Below are positions 45,527 to 55,927 of a stretch of DNA of 64,000 nt, piece after piece. The stretch covers positions 55,923,618 to 55,987,617 of the forward strand of contig CAMZMU010000063.1 in the NCBI GenBank assembly GCA_947311845.1, written 5' to 3'. The translations under genes were made by a program, and so were the position numbers. Position 1 is the stretch's first letter. Every line of letters starts with the position of its first letter. Below the pieces are notes generated by a model. The model was not told where the DNA came from, did not search any database, and saw only the letters and a list, made by a program, of their open reading frames with translations. The stretch comes from Poa pratensis (lineage: Eukaryota; Streptophyta; Magnoliopsida; Poales; Poaceae).

Positions 45527-46768
45527 TCAAGTAAGTGATGGTTGAATCCAAACCGGAGGTGGCCAGTTCAATCTTGAATTTGAACTAGGGGGTGATAACT
45601 CAATGAAACTTTTATCTTTCATATTATAGACAACAACTTGTCTAAGACTGTATCTGCGACTAAGGATATAATGCATCAAGTCATCCGTGTGGTATATGCC
45701 ATTGGGAATCAATGTAGAGAAGTCTTTAACCGGAACAAAGAACGAGTTGTTGAAACCAATGAACAATGCGTGATCTTGGAGATTATTTGTTTCCACGATC
45801 TTTTGTTCAACACAATCAATCTTGTATACAAAATATTTGGCTGCAACTCGCTCCTTTTTCCCGTTCTCCTTATTATATTTATCGTGTCTCCATATCTGAA
45901 AAAAATCTCCCCATGGTGCTAGAACAATATATCTGCTATGTGCTCGATAGGATATAATAGGTTTCAAAATAATCTTCACTTCAACAGAAGGTCCATTAAG
46001 ATTAATAGAATCAATCTCACCCATACCACGAACACCGTAAAACAGACCATCACTATTGTTATAAAGTATATCTTGATAAGCCCAACAATCTTTATTTGCA
46101 TCAATCCAAGTCCATTTGGTGTCCCCAACCCTAGCATAAGAGAGATGATTATCGGGGAAGTGTACTCGGAGGACTATGCAATTACCATTGGAGGGATCAC
46201 AAGAAAGTACGACCCTCAGATAGAAGTAGAAGCGGCCTTCTTCAAGTGTAACATCATATGGCTCAGTTTTAGTGTCAAAATCTCTAGTGATCAGATCCAT
46301 GTAGAGGATATCATATTCATCTCGCAAACCTTCTTTGCTGTGACGGAGTCTAACATTGTTCATGGTTTCAGGTGGAGGCATTGCTATCTCAGCTCTGGTT
46401 ACAGGGTTGACAAATATGAGGTTGGATCGCTCATCAGCAGTGATGAGTCAGCCATGGGAGGAGCCCATGACGTAACGTGTGCGGAAGGCAGGCTCTGACA
46501 GAGTGACGTGGTAAAGCTTGTTGGTGCACAAGTTATGCAGGGTGACGGTTTTGGCGTCACGGTCGCCGTTGGAATAAACATGGCAGGGACTCTGATTCGG
46601 GGAGCACAGGCGGAGACGACAGGCCTCCTGATAATGGAGGTGCCAGGAACGACAGACCGCACCTGAGCTGAAGAGATCTGGGATTTCGAGACTGCCGAAG
46701 ATCCGAATGAGCAGGTTCGCCTGAAGCCGGGACCAATCGCAATCTGAGCTTGAATCTGGAGGATCCAT
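45527..46768 (-). pseudogene. F-box/DUF295 gene, copy B (single nonsense codon)
   Basis: One frame of 414 codons from ATG at 46768 to TGA at 45527-45529, interrupted by a single in-frame TGA at about 46448 where copy A has TGG (tryptophan). F-box near the N-terminus (LLIRIFGSLEIPDLFSSG, CRSWHLHY), DUF295 region in the second half (NNSDGLFYGVRG, VLAPWGDFFQIWRHDK). Length is normal for plant F-box/DUF295 proteins. Translation as it stands gives an F-box-only peptide of about 106 residues. Loss of function is likely but could be recent; readthrough or an allele without the stop cannot be excluded. Confidence 0.85.
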
Positions 46769-46849
46769 AGCTTCCTCCGTGGACGGCCAGACGACTACTT
46801 GATTCGACTTTGCGATTCACCATGTTTATTATAGCAACTTCTCCAGGCT

Positions 46850-47600
46850 GCTCATAAATAGAAACAGGTTTAAATTGCAGGCCGTGCTTGAAACACAGAA
46901 CTTATGTACTATGACCCTAGACATATGCTCATCAACGGCTCGTGTGATTCCAATACAAATACTTTAAAACATGAACAGCGCGAGCAAACCTAAAATCTAA
47001 TGATAAGAAAACCAACGGTGATGAAGAAGATACAATCCTCTTTGCTTCATGATTCCGATAAAGAGCCGCAATATTAGTATTTCTCTTTCATAAGAAATGG
47101 TCGCTGCTCGTTGTAATACAGTGATAGCAGGAAAACCTGGATCTTTGTAGCTCTGGTATGTTTCGTTAATGAAGCAGGGGGTTATCCCCTTTAGTCTAAA
47201 AAAATCAGTATTTCTCTTCATAAGAAATTGTACAGTTACAACAAACACAAGCAACACTTAGAAATTAACTCGGAAATTTCGAAAGTATCAGTACACCTTA
47301 ACAATTAGCACAAGCAAAATAAGTTGAGGATTATTACAAGATAGACAAGAAGTTAAGGAGGCTTACTGGCTTGGCGGCTCCGGGTGACTGCTCCGGTCGC
47401 GCGGCGAGGGTGGCGGGGCCGGTGACGGCGAGTGGAGGCAAGACGCAGGGGAGGCCGGCGAGAGAAGGCAGGGCCGCACTGCCGCAGACGGCGGGGAGGC
47501 CGACAAGGGCCGTCAGCTAGCTGAGCGGACGCCGGCCGCCGGCGCGGGGAGACAGAGGCGGCACCGGCAGCCGATGGAGCGAACTACGGACCGAGGGAGT
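46850..47600 (-). promoter_or_regulatory. 5' leader and promoter region of F-box copy B
   Basis: Contains the single-copy form of the leader unit duplicated in copy A. On the minus strand CCAAGCCA|GTAAGC (about 47360-47375) is a good donor, and ATTTTAG|GTTTGCTCG (about 46985-47000) a good acceptor, implying a spliced 5' untranslated region. The upstream end is GC-rich, like many grass promoters. Confidence 0.45.
47099..47206 (+). mobile_element. 5'-truncated LINE, about 108 bp (copy B only)
   Basis: Bracketed by a 22-23 bp duplication (AGTATTTCTCTTTCATAAGA... at 47076-47098, and 47207-47228 with one T fewer). It ends GGGTTATCCCCTTTAGTCT plus seven A bases, the usual 3' end of grass L1-like LINEs. 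Copy A has the empty site near 28318. Confidence 0.9.
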
Positions 47601-47672
47601 CGTTCTCGTACAGGAAACTACAGTAGGAAAGTAGTATGATTTGGGCCTATTGGCCCATGTAGAGAGGTTCTA

Positions 47673-48495
47673 GAAAAAAGTATAGAAATCACCCTCAAAT
47701 CCACCCAGTAGACACATATTAATCTGAATTCCAATTTGGTATTATTTTCACTCTTAAATTTACAGAACCGGGTTAATAACCCTCTGGAGTGGTTTTTTGT
47801 CACATGAAAAACTGTTTTGTCCCCTCCTATGTTGATTAGGCGATGACGTGTGGGCATGGGTCCCATTAAATCAAAAGGAATTATGTGGAGAAGGAAGGAT
47901 TTTTTTATTGATCGGTGGTCCGGTCACCGGCCTTGGATTCCGATGGTGCCGCCACCGCCACCATCACTGGATTACTAACATGGCCTCTTCGGTGGCGCGC
48001 ATCTTCAACGCCATCGACGCCGCCATCCGAGTCGCCACTGTCGACTGCCCCGACGGCCTCCGTGCGTACCGCGACGCCATCAGACTTCGTGCTCCCGCCG
48101 GCAGGGGAGGCTGCAATGGTGGCGTCACCCGCCTATGCTGGGCCGCCGCCCACGCTCCCTGAGGCGGTTGGCAGCATCCCCACCATTTGCAGCTCCGATG
48201 GCGCCGTCGTTGGTCATCGCCATGATGACCCCATCGTTGTGGAGGTCAGAGTTGGGGGCGCCTACTAACAAGTGGGTCAACACATTTGCCTACTAAGCAT
48301 CGAGAAATAGAAAAGTTCCAACTCAGCGCCTAATTAGCACAAGGAGGGGGACACAACCGCTATCGATGTGACAAAAACCACTTCAGGGGTTATTAACCTG
48401 GTTTGTTAAATTTAAGGGTGAAAATAATACCAAATGGAGTTCAGGGTGATATGTGTCCATTGGGTGGATTTGAGGGTGCTTTCTATACTTCTTTC
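47673..48495. mobile_element. Pack-MULE-like element, 823 bp (copy B only)
   Basis: Perfect 9-bp duplications GAGGTTCTA (47664-47672, 48496-48504) and long terminal inverted repeats (about 130-170 bp, beginning GAAAAAAGTATAGAAATCAC and GAAAGAAGTATAGAAAGCAC). The middle is GC-rich captured DNA. Copy A at about 28738 has the single uninterrupted GAGGTTCTA. Confidence 0.9.
47960..48270 (+). pseudogene. Captured gene fragment in the Pack-MULE
   Basis: The plus frame reads VARIFNAIDAAIRVATVDCP then LRAYRDAIRLRAP, which looks like real coding sequence and is unlike the AT-rich arms. No family is recognised, and the frame has no proper beginning or end. Capture of exon pieces is typical of Pack-MULEs. 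Confidence 0.5.
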
Positions 48496-48603
48496 GAGGT
48501 TCTAATCATCTAATTCTTAGTAGGTCAAATAAAGTTTTCAGAATGCGTTAGTGGGCCGCTGGGTCCGCCAGTCTCTCCAGGTAACTCCCGTTCCATGAAT
48601 CGA

Positions 48604-49273
48604 GGGAGGAGCTATATCGCGCCCGCAGGCGGCACGATTCACCTCCGACGCCTGAAGCGAGACGCTTCATGGGCCGCTCCAGAAAAACATAGCGTTTTTT
48701 CCCGCTTTCATTTTTTTTTGTATTCGTAGAACATTTTCAAATCTCAAAAGTTACTTTTAAAAAATTGAACAATTTTGAATATGAACAAAATTTAAACTTG
48801 AAGAATTTTTGAATATGAACAACTTTAAATTTGAAAATTCTCGAATATGAAAAATTATTGAGTATGTTTTTTTGAATTCTAACAATTTTCAAATATGAAC
48901 AAATTTTAAATTTGAACAATTTCGAATATGAAACAAATTTCGAATATAATAAATTTTCAATTTGAACCATTTTTAATATCAACAATTATAAATTTGAACA
49001 ATTTTAAAATCTGAAAATATTTCAATCCTAGACATTTTTTAAAATCAAAACATTTTTCAAAATCATAAAAAGTTAAAAAGAAAACGAGAAAAGAAAATAT
49101 ATAGAAATAAAAAATTTAAAAGAACGAAAAAGAAAAAAAGAAAAAAGATGCAAACGAAAAGAGAAGAAACATTGAAGAAAAAAGAAAAAAACATATCGGC
49201 CGGCCCATCACCTACGCGCTTCAGGTGGCACTGAGAGAATACTGCCGCTAATGAGTGATCTATATCATTCACT
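48604..49273. mobile_element. Mutator-like MITE with AT-rich core, 670 bp (copy B only)
   Basis: Flanks ATGAATCGA (48595-48603) and ATGGATCGA (49274-49282), 8 of 9 identical. The ends share GCGGCA and CCTGAAGCG in inverted orientation. The core (about 48720-49190) is a degenerate repeat of TTGAACAATTTTGAATATGA-like units. Copy A has one uninterrupted CATGAGTCGAC near 29421. Confidence 0.7.
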
Positions 49274-49411
49274 ATGGATCGACATGTGTTTTTAATCAAC
49301 GAAAGGATAGCCGCGATCTAGTGCTCCATCGTTTAGGTAAGTATGCGGATTCACCGAATGAAACGACGAAGGGTGTGTTCGGTAACTTCAGATCCGCAAA
49401 TACGCATATAT

Positions 49412-50395
49412 TTGTTAAATGACAAGGCTTGTAGTTGTTTTTTTTTTTTGAATTTTACCACATATATTAAACCAACAAAGAGTACACGATTACATCGATT
49501 ACAAAAACAAAACTAAAAAAGACGATCAAATCTATGAGATCTTCAAGCTCTTTCTTCATCCATGACACAATCTTGTACTTTTCTGAAGGCAGCCGTAGAA
49601 CAACGCCGAAAACACCAAACCAAATACCTGTGAATACCACCGAAGTTTCTCCCTTTTTAATTTTGAGCCGCAATGTCAAGACTTTGTGCACGCACGCAGC
49701 CATTAAATTAATCAAGCAACATCGGCAAGAGCACCACCACTGATATTTCAGGGACAAATAACCGTACCACTTTGTCGACGTCGTTGGGAGACGAGAGAAC
49801 GAATCACCATTGCCGAAGACGTAGTAGCCGGGATAGATATAGCGAGGACAAACCTCCTCGCGACAACCATGAGAAACAATCCAAGATTGATCTGGCGAAG
49901 CAAGATCTGAAGAACCATACCTAGACAAACTTAATCTTCCAAAGACACCATTGACGTCGAGAAGAAGATCTCGCCGTCGAACGAAGTGCGGAAGACCACT
50001 TATTGCAGACGATGTCATCTCCATTGACGAAGAAGACCAAGCTCTAACATTAAGCACCCTTGTGTAGCGCCCTGCGCAGGTCCGAGGTCCCCACCCCTGC
50101 TAGTGCCAGAGCGGCAACTAGAGGAGGCGAGGACCCGTCAAATCCAAGACGAAGGCGACGATGAAGAAGTAGATCGGCGGCGGCGGCGGCGCTCAATCGC
50201 CCACAAGGCTTGTAGTTGTTAGTGTTGTGTTTGTTCCGGTGGAGATATAAACCGGATGTTGATCTTTTCTTAACCCTCAGGTTTTGTGAGCGAATCTGTT
50301 GTAATCTTCAGGTCATGTTCAACCTCTATATAACACGCAGGGCGAGCCGAGAACAAGGCATCGCTTTAACCAATCTAGTTTAGGTTTTCTATAAT
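49412..50395. mobile_element. Unclassified insertion carrying a nested retroposon (copy B only)
   Basis: Copy A reads CGCATATATCGACC; here the site is split after CGCATATAT and resumes at ATATCGACC. Without the nested element it would be about 205 bp, starting TGTTAAATGACAAGG and containing CTCTATATAACACGC, a TATA-like element, which suggests an LTR. The ends do not form a clean TG...CA pair, so the class is unclear. Confidence 0.5.
49440..50202 (-). mobile_element. Non-LTR retroposon, 763 bp, minus orientation
   Basis: A perfect 18-bp duplication (ACAAGGCTTGTAGTTGTT) at 49422-49439 and 50203-50220, with a poly-T run (poly-A tail) at the left. A 196-codon minus frame (49467-50057) runs through most of it but shows no reverse transcriptase or endonuclease motif. 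It could be a non-autonomous LINE derivative or a processed transcript. Confidence 0.75.
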
Positions 50396-50509
50396 ATCGA
50401 CCTCAAATTCAGATTGAGACCTTAAATTCCTTGGCTTGTAGACTTCATATTACTCCAAATGTATGTGCAGTTTCGCTGTGGTACACGAAAGTTCCAAATG
50501 TACGTGTAG

Positions 50510-50900
50510 CTACTGAAACTGGCTATACAGTAATAAAAAGCGACCACCCCAAAGTTCACTAAACAAGTCAGACGTATGCATCGCGTACCAAGGTCCTTCA
50601 GCCAGAACTTTGTGCTGAAAAACTCGGACGATTCTTGTTGTGTCCAAAGCGCTGAGGAGATCAGGAGACACATTGTCAACGACATAACATAATGGCCCGT
50701 TCAAGCTCATCGATCTTCTGCACAAAAGCCCATCCATAAACTACTTTTTCTGAAAATTTAGGAGCCACCTAGCAATCAGTTTACAATGCCCAACCAAGGG
50801 CACCATGCTGCCACCTCTAATATCATACTCTACCTTGCGAGGAGGCGTTGACATTTTTGTAATCAACAGGGCACGATGCCCCAGTTTCAAAGAACAGAAC
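50510..50900 (-). pseudogene. Hypothetical coding remnant
   Basis: Minus-strand frames containing DNVSPDLLSALDTTRIVRVF and, upstream past a stop, EYDIRGGSMVPLVGHCKL look protein-like, but no family is recognised. The region straddles the right edge of the segmental duplication. It may be an old gene end. Confidence 0.3.
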
Positions 50901-51135
50901 GCCATACTACTACTACTAATACCATAGCCATTATCTTACACAGGTGCAGCCCACAAACGTTTCAGTGAGACAAAAGCTAATTACAAGAGGATACCGGCAT
51001 CGCCGAACCTCACACCAAAACGCTACCAGGCCACAATCAGCATCAAACTGCATAGTACTAGTATTCATCCAAAACGCAGATTCTAATGTGGTGCCATCTC
51101 AGAAGCGGGAATTGCTGTTCGAACTTCCCTTCCAG

Positions 51136-51859
51136 TCACCGTACCCTCGAACTTTCTCTTGACGACGACCTTGTTGCCTCATCGGCTTGTCTCAGTATCT
51201 CCTGGAAAGCCTGCAGGGAGTCGGCAGCGAAGTTCTCCAGAGCCTGAAGGACCAGCCTCAGATTTATGTGCACGCTGCTTGCTTCGATACGATGCGCCTC
51301 GTACGTTTGTATCGTCGGACACCGTTGAAAGCTCTGCCGGCCCGGCACCAAGGCCAGCTTCCTGTTCAGTTCATCGGTTTCCTTGTTAATCTCCAGCCCC
51401 TTCCTTTCCAGCATCTTGACCCACTTCTCCCTTCTCGAACTGCAACCATTCTTTCACCTTGGTCGAGATTTTGCTGCTCCCACAGATGGCGCACGCTAGC
51501 CACAAGGGCTTGCATCGCATTGACCACATCCTTCTCAGAGATCCTATCCACTGCTTGAGACCATTTGTTGCAGATGACGAAAATGAGTGGAGCCCCTATT
51601 CTCCGGGCGAGTAGTAGGTGCCTCCTCGGACCCGTAACTGAGGCAGAGTGCTAGCCATCCATTCAGCGCCTTTACGAAGTTCCTGTGCGCGCTCACCCAG
51701 AGGAGAATTGATGATCCATTTGATCAGTTCTAGTTCCAGCTCCATCGCCAAATCACGGCCGTTTCCACCTGATATAACCGATGCTAAGTTTTTGGCGTCT
51801 GACATCACTTGAAACTGAATCTGGTATGAGTATAGCTTGTCTTGCCACATTTTGCAAAC
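51136..51859 (-). CDS. DUF630/632 gene last exon (frame breaks)
   Basis: From a TTTCAG acceptor to the TGA at 51136. The conserved blocks MWQDKL, GAPLIFVICNKWSQAVDRIS and EKWVKMLERKGLEINKE fall in three frames. Each shift is explicable by a single-base change; the first sits in an A run (AAAATG) right after the acceptor. Confidence 0.65.
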
Positions 51860-54844
51860 CTGAAAGACGTGATCAGTTTGTTAGAAAGAGCTAGCACTAA
51901 CCTGAGAAATAGATAGAATGTAAGAGAGAGTATTTGCTAGAAGTCAGGAACTTTCATCTTCAGCAAATACCATGTTTCCACAATGCAACACAAATAATGC
52001 AAGAGTCAGATAAAATCTTTGGAACAATGCTAGATTGAATGCAAGATGGCCCCGTCCCCCAAGTCATTAAATTCAAATGTGTGACCATTCATATCTCAAT
52101 GCATACCATCAAATAACAGTTGAGATCATATGACTGATTGACTGATAAGTATGTTTTCAGTAACAACTAGAATGTAAAATGAAAAAATAATCCTCCAGTT
52201 AAAAGAGACATACCCTTCGATCAAGGTATTCACTTGTGGCCCTAGTTCCTCGTCCCTTACTTTGTTAATCTTTCTTGAAACCTTGGCAATGGCACGCACG
52301 GCTATTCTTATCTTTGTTGACAGCTTCCTGAGCAAATTTCGAGTTTCGTCAATCTTATGAGCTTCAGCACCCCTTTGATCTAAAAGCTTCAGTCGCCTAG
52401 AGTTTTTGGCAAGAAGTAAACGCATTTTCTCCTCAGCCTACAAGAGAAATGCCACACAAAAGAGATAATACTGTGTAAGCAGAATACTTTGGTGAGTACA
52501 TGTATAGACATAATCTACTGAACTACTAATGTTAGAGAAGTAGTTCCAATAAAGTGGCAGATCCAATACACTACTAAAAGATGGTTGCAAAGAGTGACAC
52601 GAATGACCTTGATAATGAAGTCGTAAGCTATATTAAATTTCTAATCTAGCATAAAATGGGACGGGAAATGAAGAAAAATGAATAATCTCAATGGTTTTCA
52701 CATCTGGCCGTTAGGCTATGAGAAATTTACTTTCCAAACATTAATATTATGTAATTGGCCCTTGATTAATTATAATGCCAAGAGAACCTAGACCAAAATA
52801 TTGCTTGAGTACGAGAAACAAATCACCTAGTTCTATATGTAGCAACAAGTGAAAACAGTAATGTTTTGTCCTTTATTTTGTGGATACTAAAAACTGCAAC
52901 ACTTTTTCTTAACATACATCTTCCCCCAGAAAAGATGAAGCTTCCATAGTAGGATGGGCACTCCATTATGCAGATCAATCTGCTTTTGGTTCAAATAGAA
53001 AGGCCTTTGGACAAAATATAAAAGGGTATCTAAAGATCAAGTAGACCAGAGGTAGTAAAAGGATGCCCACCCACTATTCAGCTCAAGACTCAAGTTGCTT
53101 TTGGTTTAAACAGATTAAGGTTAGACAACATGCCAGATGAGACTGTTTTTAACGACAGAATCGCCACCTAATGTACATTACAGTATCTATATCTATTTCA
53201 TCCATTTAGATTTCAGAGTACTGGAACAAAACTCAAATAATACTTCGTTCAGATTCTCTTGCACATTTCCATGAACAGTAACTAAACCACATCTCAGGAT
53301 CAGATACTATGTGTATTCCTAGAAAGGTGCTTAACAGAATATGCGTATACCTTGACCTCGCCATACAGCTTCGTCTCCCAGAAATATAGCTTCTCTAGTG
53401 TCAAGGATAAGCTCCACGAGCCCACCACCTTCCCTTCTTCACAAACTCCCATGCCCAACGTGTCCACGTCTCTGCACCCCAGATGCGGCACAGGGATCGC
53501 AGACAGCATCCGTGATGAAGCGGCTTCAAACAATGGAACAGAGACTCAAATAATGCAGCTTGCAGCCTTGCACAACTGATGGTGATATACTTAGACTAGG
53601 ATTTCCATTGACCAAGCAGTAAGTAGCTCACCATGGTAAACCGAGCTGCGCCCTTGGTAGCTCGGCCGCCCGACCTCGAGCAGAGGCGCGAGCTCCCTGG
53701 CTGCCTCCGCCACCCGAACAAGCTGCGCCTTGATCTCACCGGCGGCATCGACCGCATTGCCGACGACCCTCTGCGCCGGCGGCTCTGGCGTCGGCCGTGC
53801 CACATTACGGTACGCCGGTGGCCTCCGTCGCACATTCCTCGGCTTGTCGAGCTCCGCGATGGTATTGACGGCAGCACCGACCGAGCCGCGACGGCCGCGG
53901 CCGCTGCCAGCCGTGGAGTACTCGCTGGCCATCTCCTTGACGACCACGACCTCCTCGTCGTCCTCCTCCAGCTCCGGAATGCCCTCCTCCTCCCGCACCT
54001 CCCGCGAGCTACGGCTCGGCGTGTACGCGGCGGCGGCTGCGGTGGTGGGGTTGTAGTGGTAGTAGCTGTCGTGGTGGTACGAGTCGTCGTAGTTCTCGAA
54101 CACGTTTAGGAAGTCCCACGAGCTCTCCCTTGGCGGCGGAGGCGGAGCTGGAGGAGCAGCCCTTTGCTGCGGCTGTGGCGGCGCGGCCGGCTCGCCGCCG
54201 TAGGCGTAGTACTGCGGCTGCGGCTGCTGGTAGCCGCCGCCACCACCAGCACCCGCGGCGTCGAAAGCGCCGTAGTGCGCCCGCGCGCGCACCGGCGCGC
54301 GCTGCGCGACGGCGACGGACGCGGGTGGCGGGCGGCTGCGCGCGTAGTAGAACTGCATCGTGCTCTGCGGCGGCGCCGGCGGGTAGGCGAACGTGGGGGG
54401 CTCGGCGGGCGCGTAGGGGAAGTAGTCCGGGTAGTGGTGCGGGAGCCGCTGCTGGTGCTGCTCCGGGAGGAAGCGGCGCGTGGGCGACTCCGCGGGCGAG
54501 GAGGCGGCGGACTCTGATCCGGAGGAGGAGGAGGGGCAGGACTCGCAGCGCGCGCGCGAGGAGGAGCGGTGGCGGCGGTCCGGAAGCGACTGCTGCTGCC
54601 CGCCGCCGCCGCGCCCCTTGCGGTCGGAAGGGAGGGAGAGTTGCGTCGGCGAGTAGTCGTCGGCGTGTTGGAGCTGGAGGACGAGGTGGAGCGGTGCGGC
54701 GAGGGAGTCGTAGGAGGCCGCGAGCGCGGCGTGCGCCTCGGCGAGCGCGTAGCGGTGGCGCACGGCGGCGGCGATGAGGTCGGCGCGGCCGCGGCAGAGC
54801 GCCACCGCCTCCTGGCTGTCGAGCTTGGAGCCCTTGCAGCCCAT
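51136..54844 (-). CDS. DUF630/DUF632 protein gene, four or more exons, 3' half frame-broken
   Basis: Plant-specific family that includes Arabidopsis NRG2, linked to nitrate signalling; the biochemical role is unclear. Start chosen at MGCKGSKLDS (54844), the conserved DUF630 start, giving a G2 myristoylation and C3 palmitoylation signal. Exon 1 53632-54844 (DUF630, proline/serine-rich linker, acidic stretch, start of DUF632); exon 2 53351-53523; exon 3 52214-52437; exon 4 from about 51859. All junctions are GT-AG, with phases consistent through exon 3. Exon 4 carries MWQDKLYSYQ, GAPLIFVICNKWSQAVDRIS and MLERKGLEINKETDELN, but in three different frames: breaks at the exon 3/4 junction, near 51600 and near 51440. 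It is a recent pseudogene or the sequence has indel errors. Confidence 0.8.
52214..52437 (-). CDS. DUF630/632 gene exon 3
   Basis: 224 nt from TTGTAG to a GTATGT donor. It encodes AEEKMRLLLAKNSRRL, DQRGAEAHKIDETRNLL and VRDEELGPQVNTLIEG, helical DUF632 segments. Ends in phase 2. Confidence 0.8.
53351..53523 (-). CDS. DUF630/632 gene exon 2
   Basis: 173 nt from an acceptor AAG to a GTATAC donor. It reads SSRMLSAIPVPHLG and SLTLEKLYFWETKLYGEVK, the conserved start of DUF632. Phase fits exon 1 exactly and ends in phase 0. Confidence 0.8.
53632..54844 (-). CDS. DUF630/632 gene exon 1
   Basis: 404 codons plus one base, ending at a GTGAGC donor. DUF630 (residues 1 to about 60) with the AVALCRGRADLIAAAVRHRYALAEAHAA block. 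The frame is uninterrupted and very GC-rich, as usual for grass first exons. Overlapping frames on both strands at 53633-54852 are shadows of it. Confidence 0.85.
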
Positions 54845-55358
54845 GGCGGCAAACGAGGAGGTTCGAGAGTAGAGTGTACCTACTCCTACTGGGCTGGCAT
54901 TATGGCGTCCGGTGAGGTTGTTGCGAGGACGCCGTCGCGCGGGCCGCACGACAACGGGGACGGGCGCGTGGGGTTTTTGCCGGGGAGTGAAGGATGAGGA
55001 GAGCTGAAGGCTGGGGGTGGAGGAGGCGACGCAGCAGAGTGGGCACCGGGCAGGATCTTTTCTTCTTTGACGAGGACTTTCTTTTCTTTTGCTGGCTGGG
55101 CTTGTCTGCTTGTACCGTGACGAGGGCGTGGACGGAAGTGGAAGTGGAACAGCGAAAATCCAACGCGGGCAGTGTGGAGAATGTGAGTTCCGGTAAGCTA
55201 TTGGATGGAACGGATTTAACAGCAGAGAACAAGGGAGGGGACCCGTTGCCTGTTACGACAGGAAGCGGTGGAGAGTGGTGGCCTGGTGGGCGTGGAGGGC
55301 ATGTGGGACGGGCTCGGATCCGGGATGCGACCCCGAGAACCTGCTTCGTTTTCCTTTT
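54845..55358 (-). promoter_or_regulatory. 5' untranslated and promoter region of the DUF630/632 gene
   Basis: GC-rich, no other gene. No TATA box was obvious in the first 300 bp upstream on the minus strand. CT-rich DNA near 54990-55100 may be untranslated leader. Confidence 0.4.
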
Positions 55359-55366
55359 ATTTTCAC

Positions 55367-55919
55367 CATGGAAAAAAATAGCGCGATATTTCGACGCTAA
55401 TAGCACGCTATAGCATATCGGGAGAGTCCACGCTATATTTTACAATTTTTTCTCGCTATAATGATATTAACGAAATAGCACGCTATATCACGCCAATATG
55501 TCATAACGTTATAGCACGCTACTGTTTTTTCTAGCCCATCCGCTTAAAGGACCGAATTTTTCACCTTAGCAAGAAGAATAAGTTGCTACCTATTTGTAGT
55601 GATGAATCGCAATCCGTCGGATCATCTTTTAAATCGGAAGAAGACATCGCTAATATTCAAATTCTAAATAAATAATCTATACTATGTTGTTACTCCATCA
55701 GATGTTGATGTTAGGCTTTTAGAAAACTGGTGAACAATTTTTATATGTGGTTATGCATTTATTTTTCTGCCATTTTATCACTGTATTCTTTATTCTTATT
55801 AAATTCCTTTATTTCTGAATTATATATGTTATTTTTTACAAACCATTATTTCAAACATAGCACGCTACTAGCATGATATGTATAGCGTCTCGAGTAGGCC
55901 GTTGCTATTTTATACCTTG
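55367..55919. mobile_element. Non-autonomous hAT element, 553 bp
   Basis: Ends CATGGAAAAAAATAGC and, inverted, CAAGGTATAAAATAGC. Flanks ATTTTCAC (55359-55366) and GTTTTCAC (55920-55927), 7 of 8 identical. Subterminal regions hold repeated TAGCACGCTA motifs. AT-rich and non-coding. Confidence 0.8.
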
Positions 55920-55927
55920 GTTTTCAC

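Larger units (their letters stand above)
33798..50600. repeat. Segmental duplication, copy B (F-box locus)
   Basis: Collinear counterpart of 24105-29775, expanded from under 6 kb to about 17 kb by insertions at 34029, 47099, 47673, 48604 and 49412. Each of those sites is unoccupied in copy A, which fixes their order as after the duplication. The right edge of homology is near GCGACCACCCCA...AAGTCAGAC (29716-29748 against 50540-50572). Confidence 0.85.

Noticed and set aside
53633..54852. Long frames on both strands across the DUF630 exon (for example 54130-54777 plus, 54106-54852 minus)
   Set aside because: They are GC-driven shadows; only the frame starting MGCKGSKL has family conservation and matches the splice phases.
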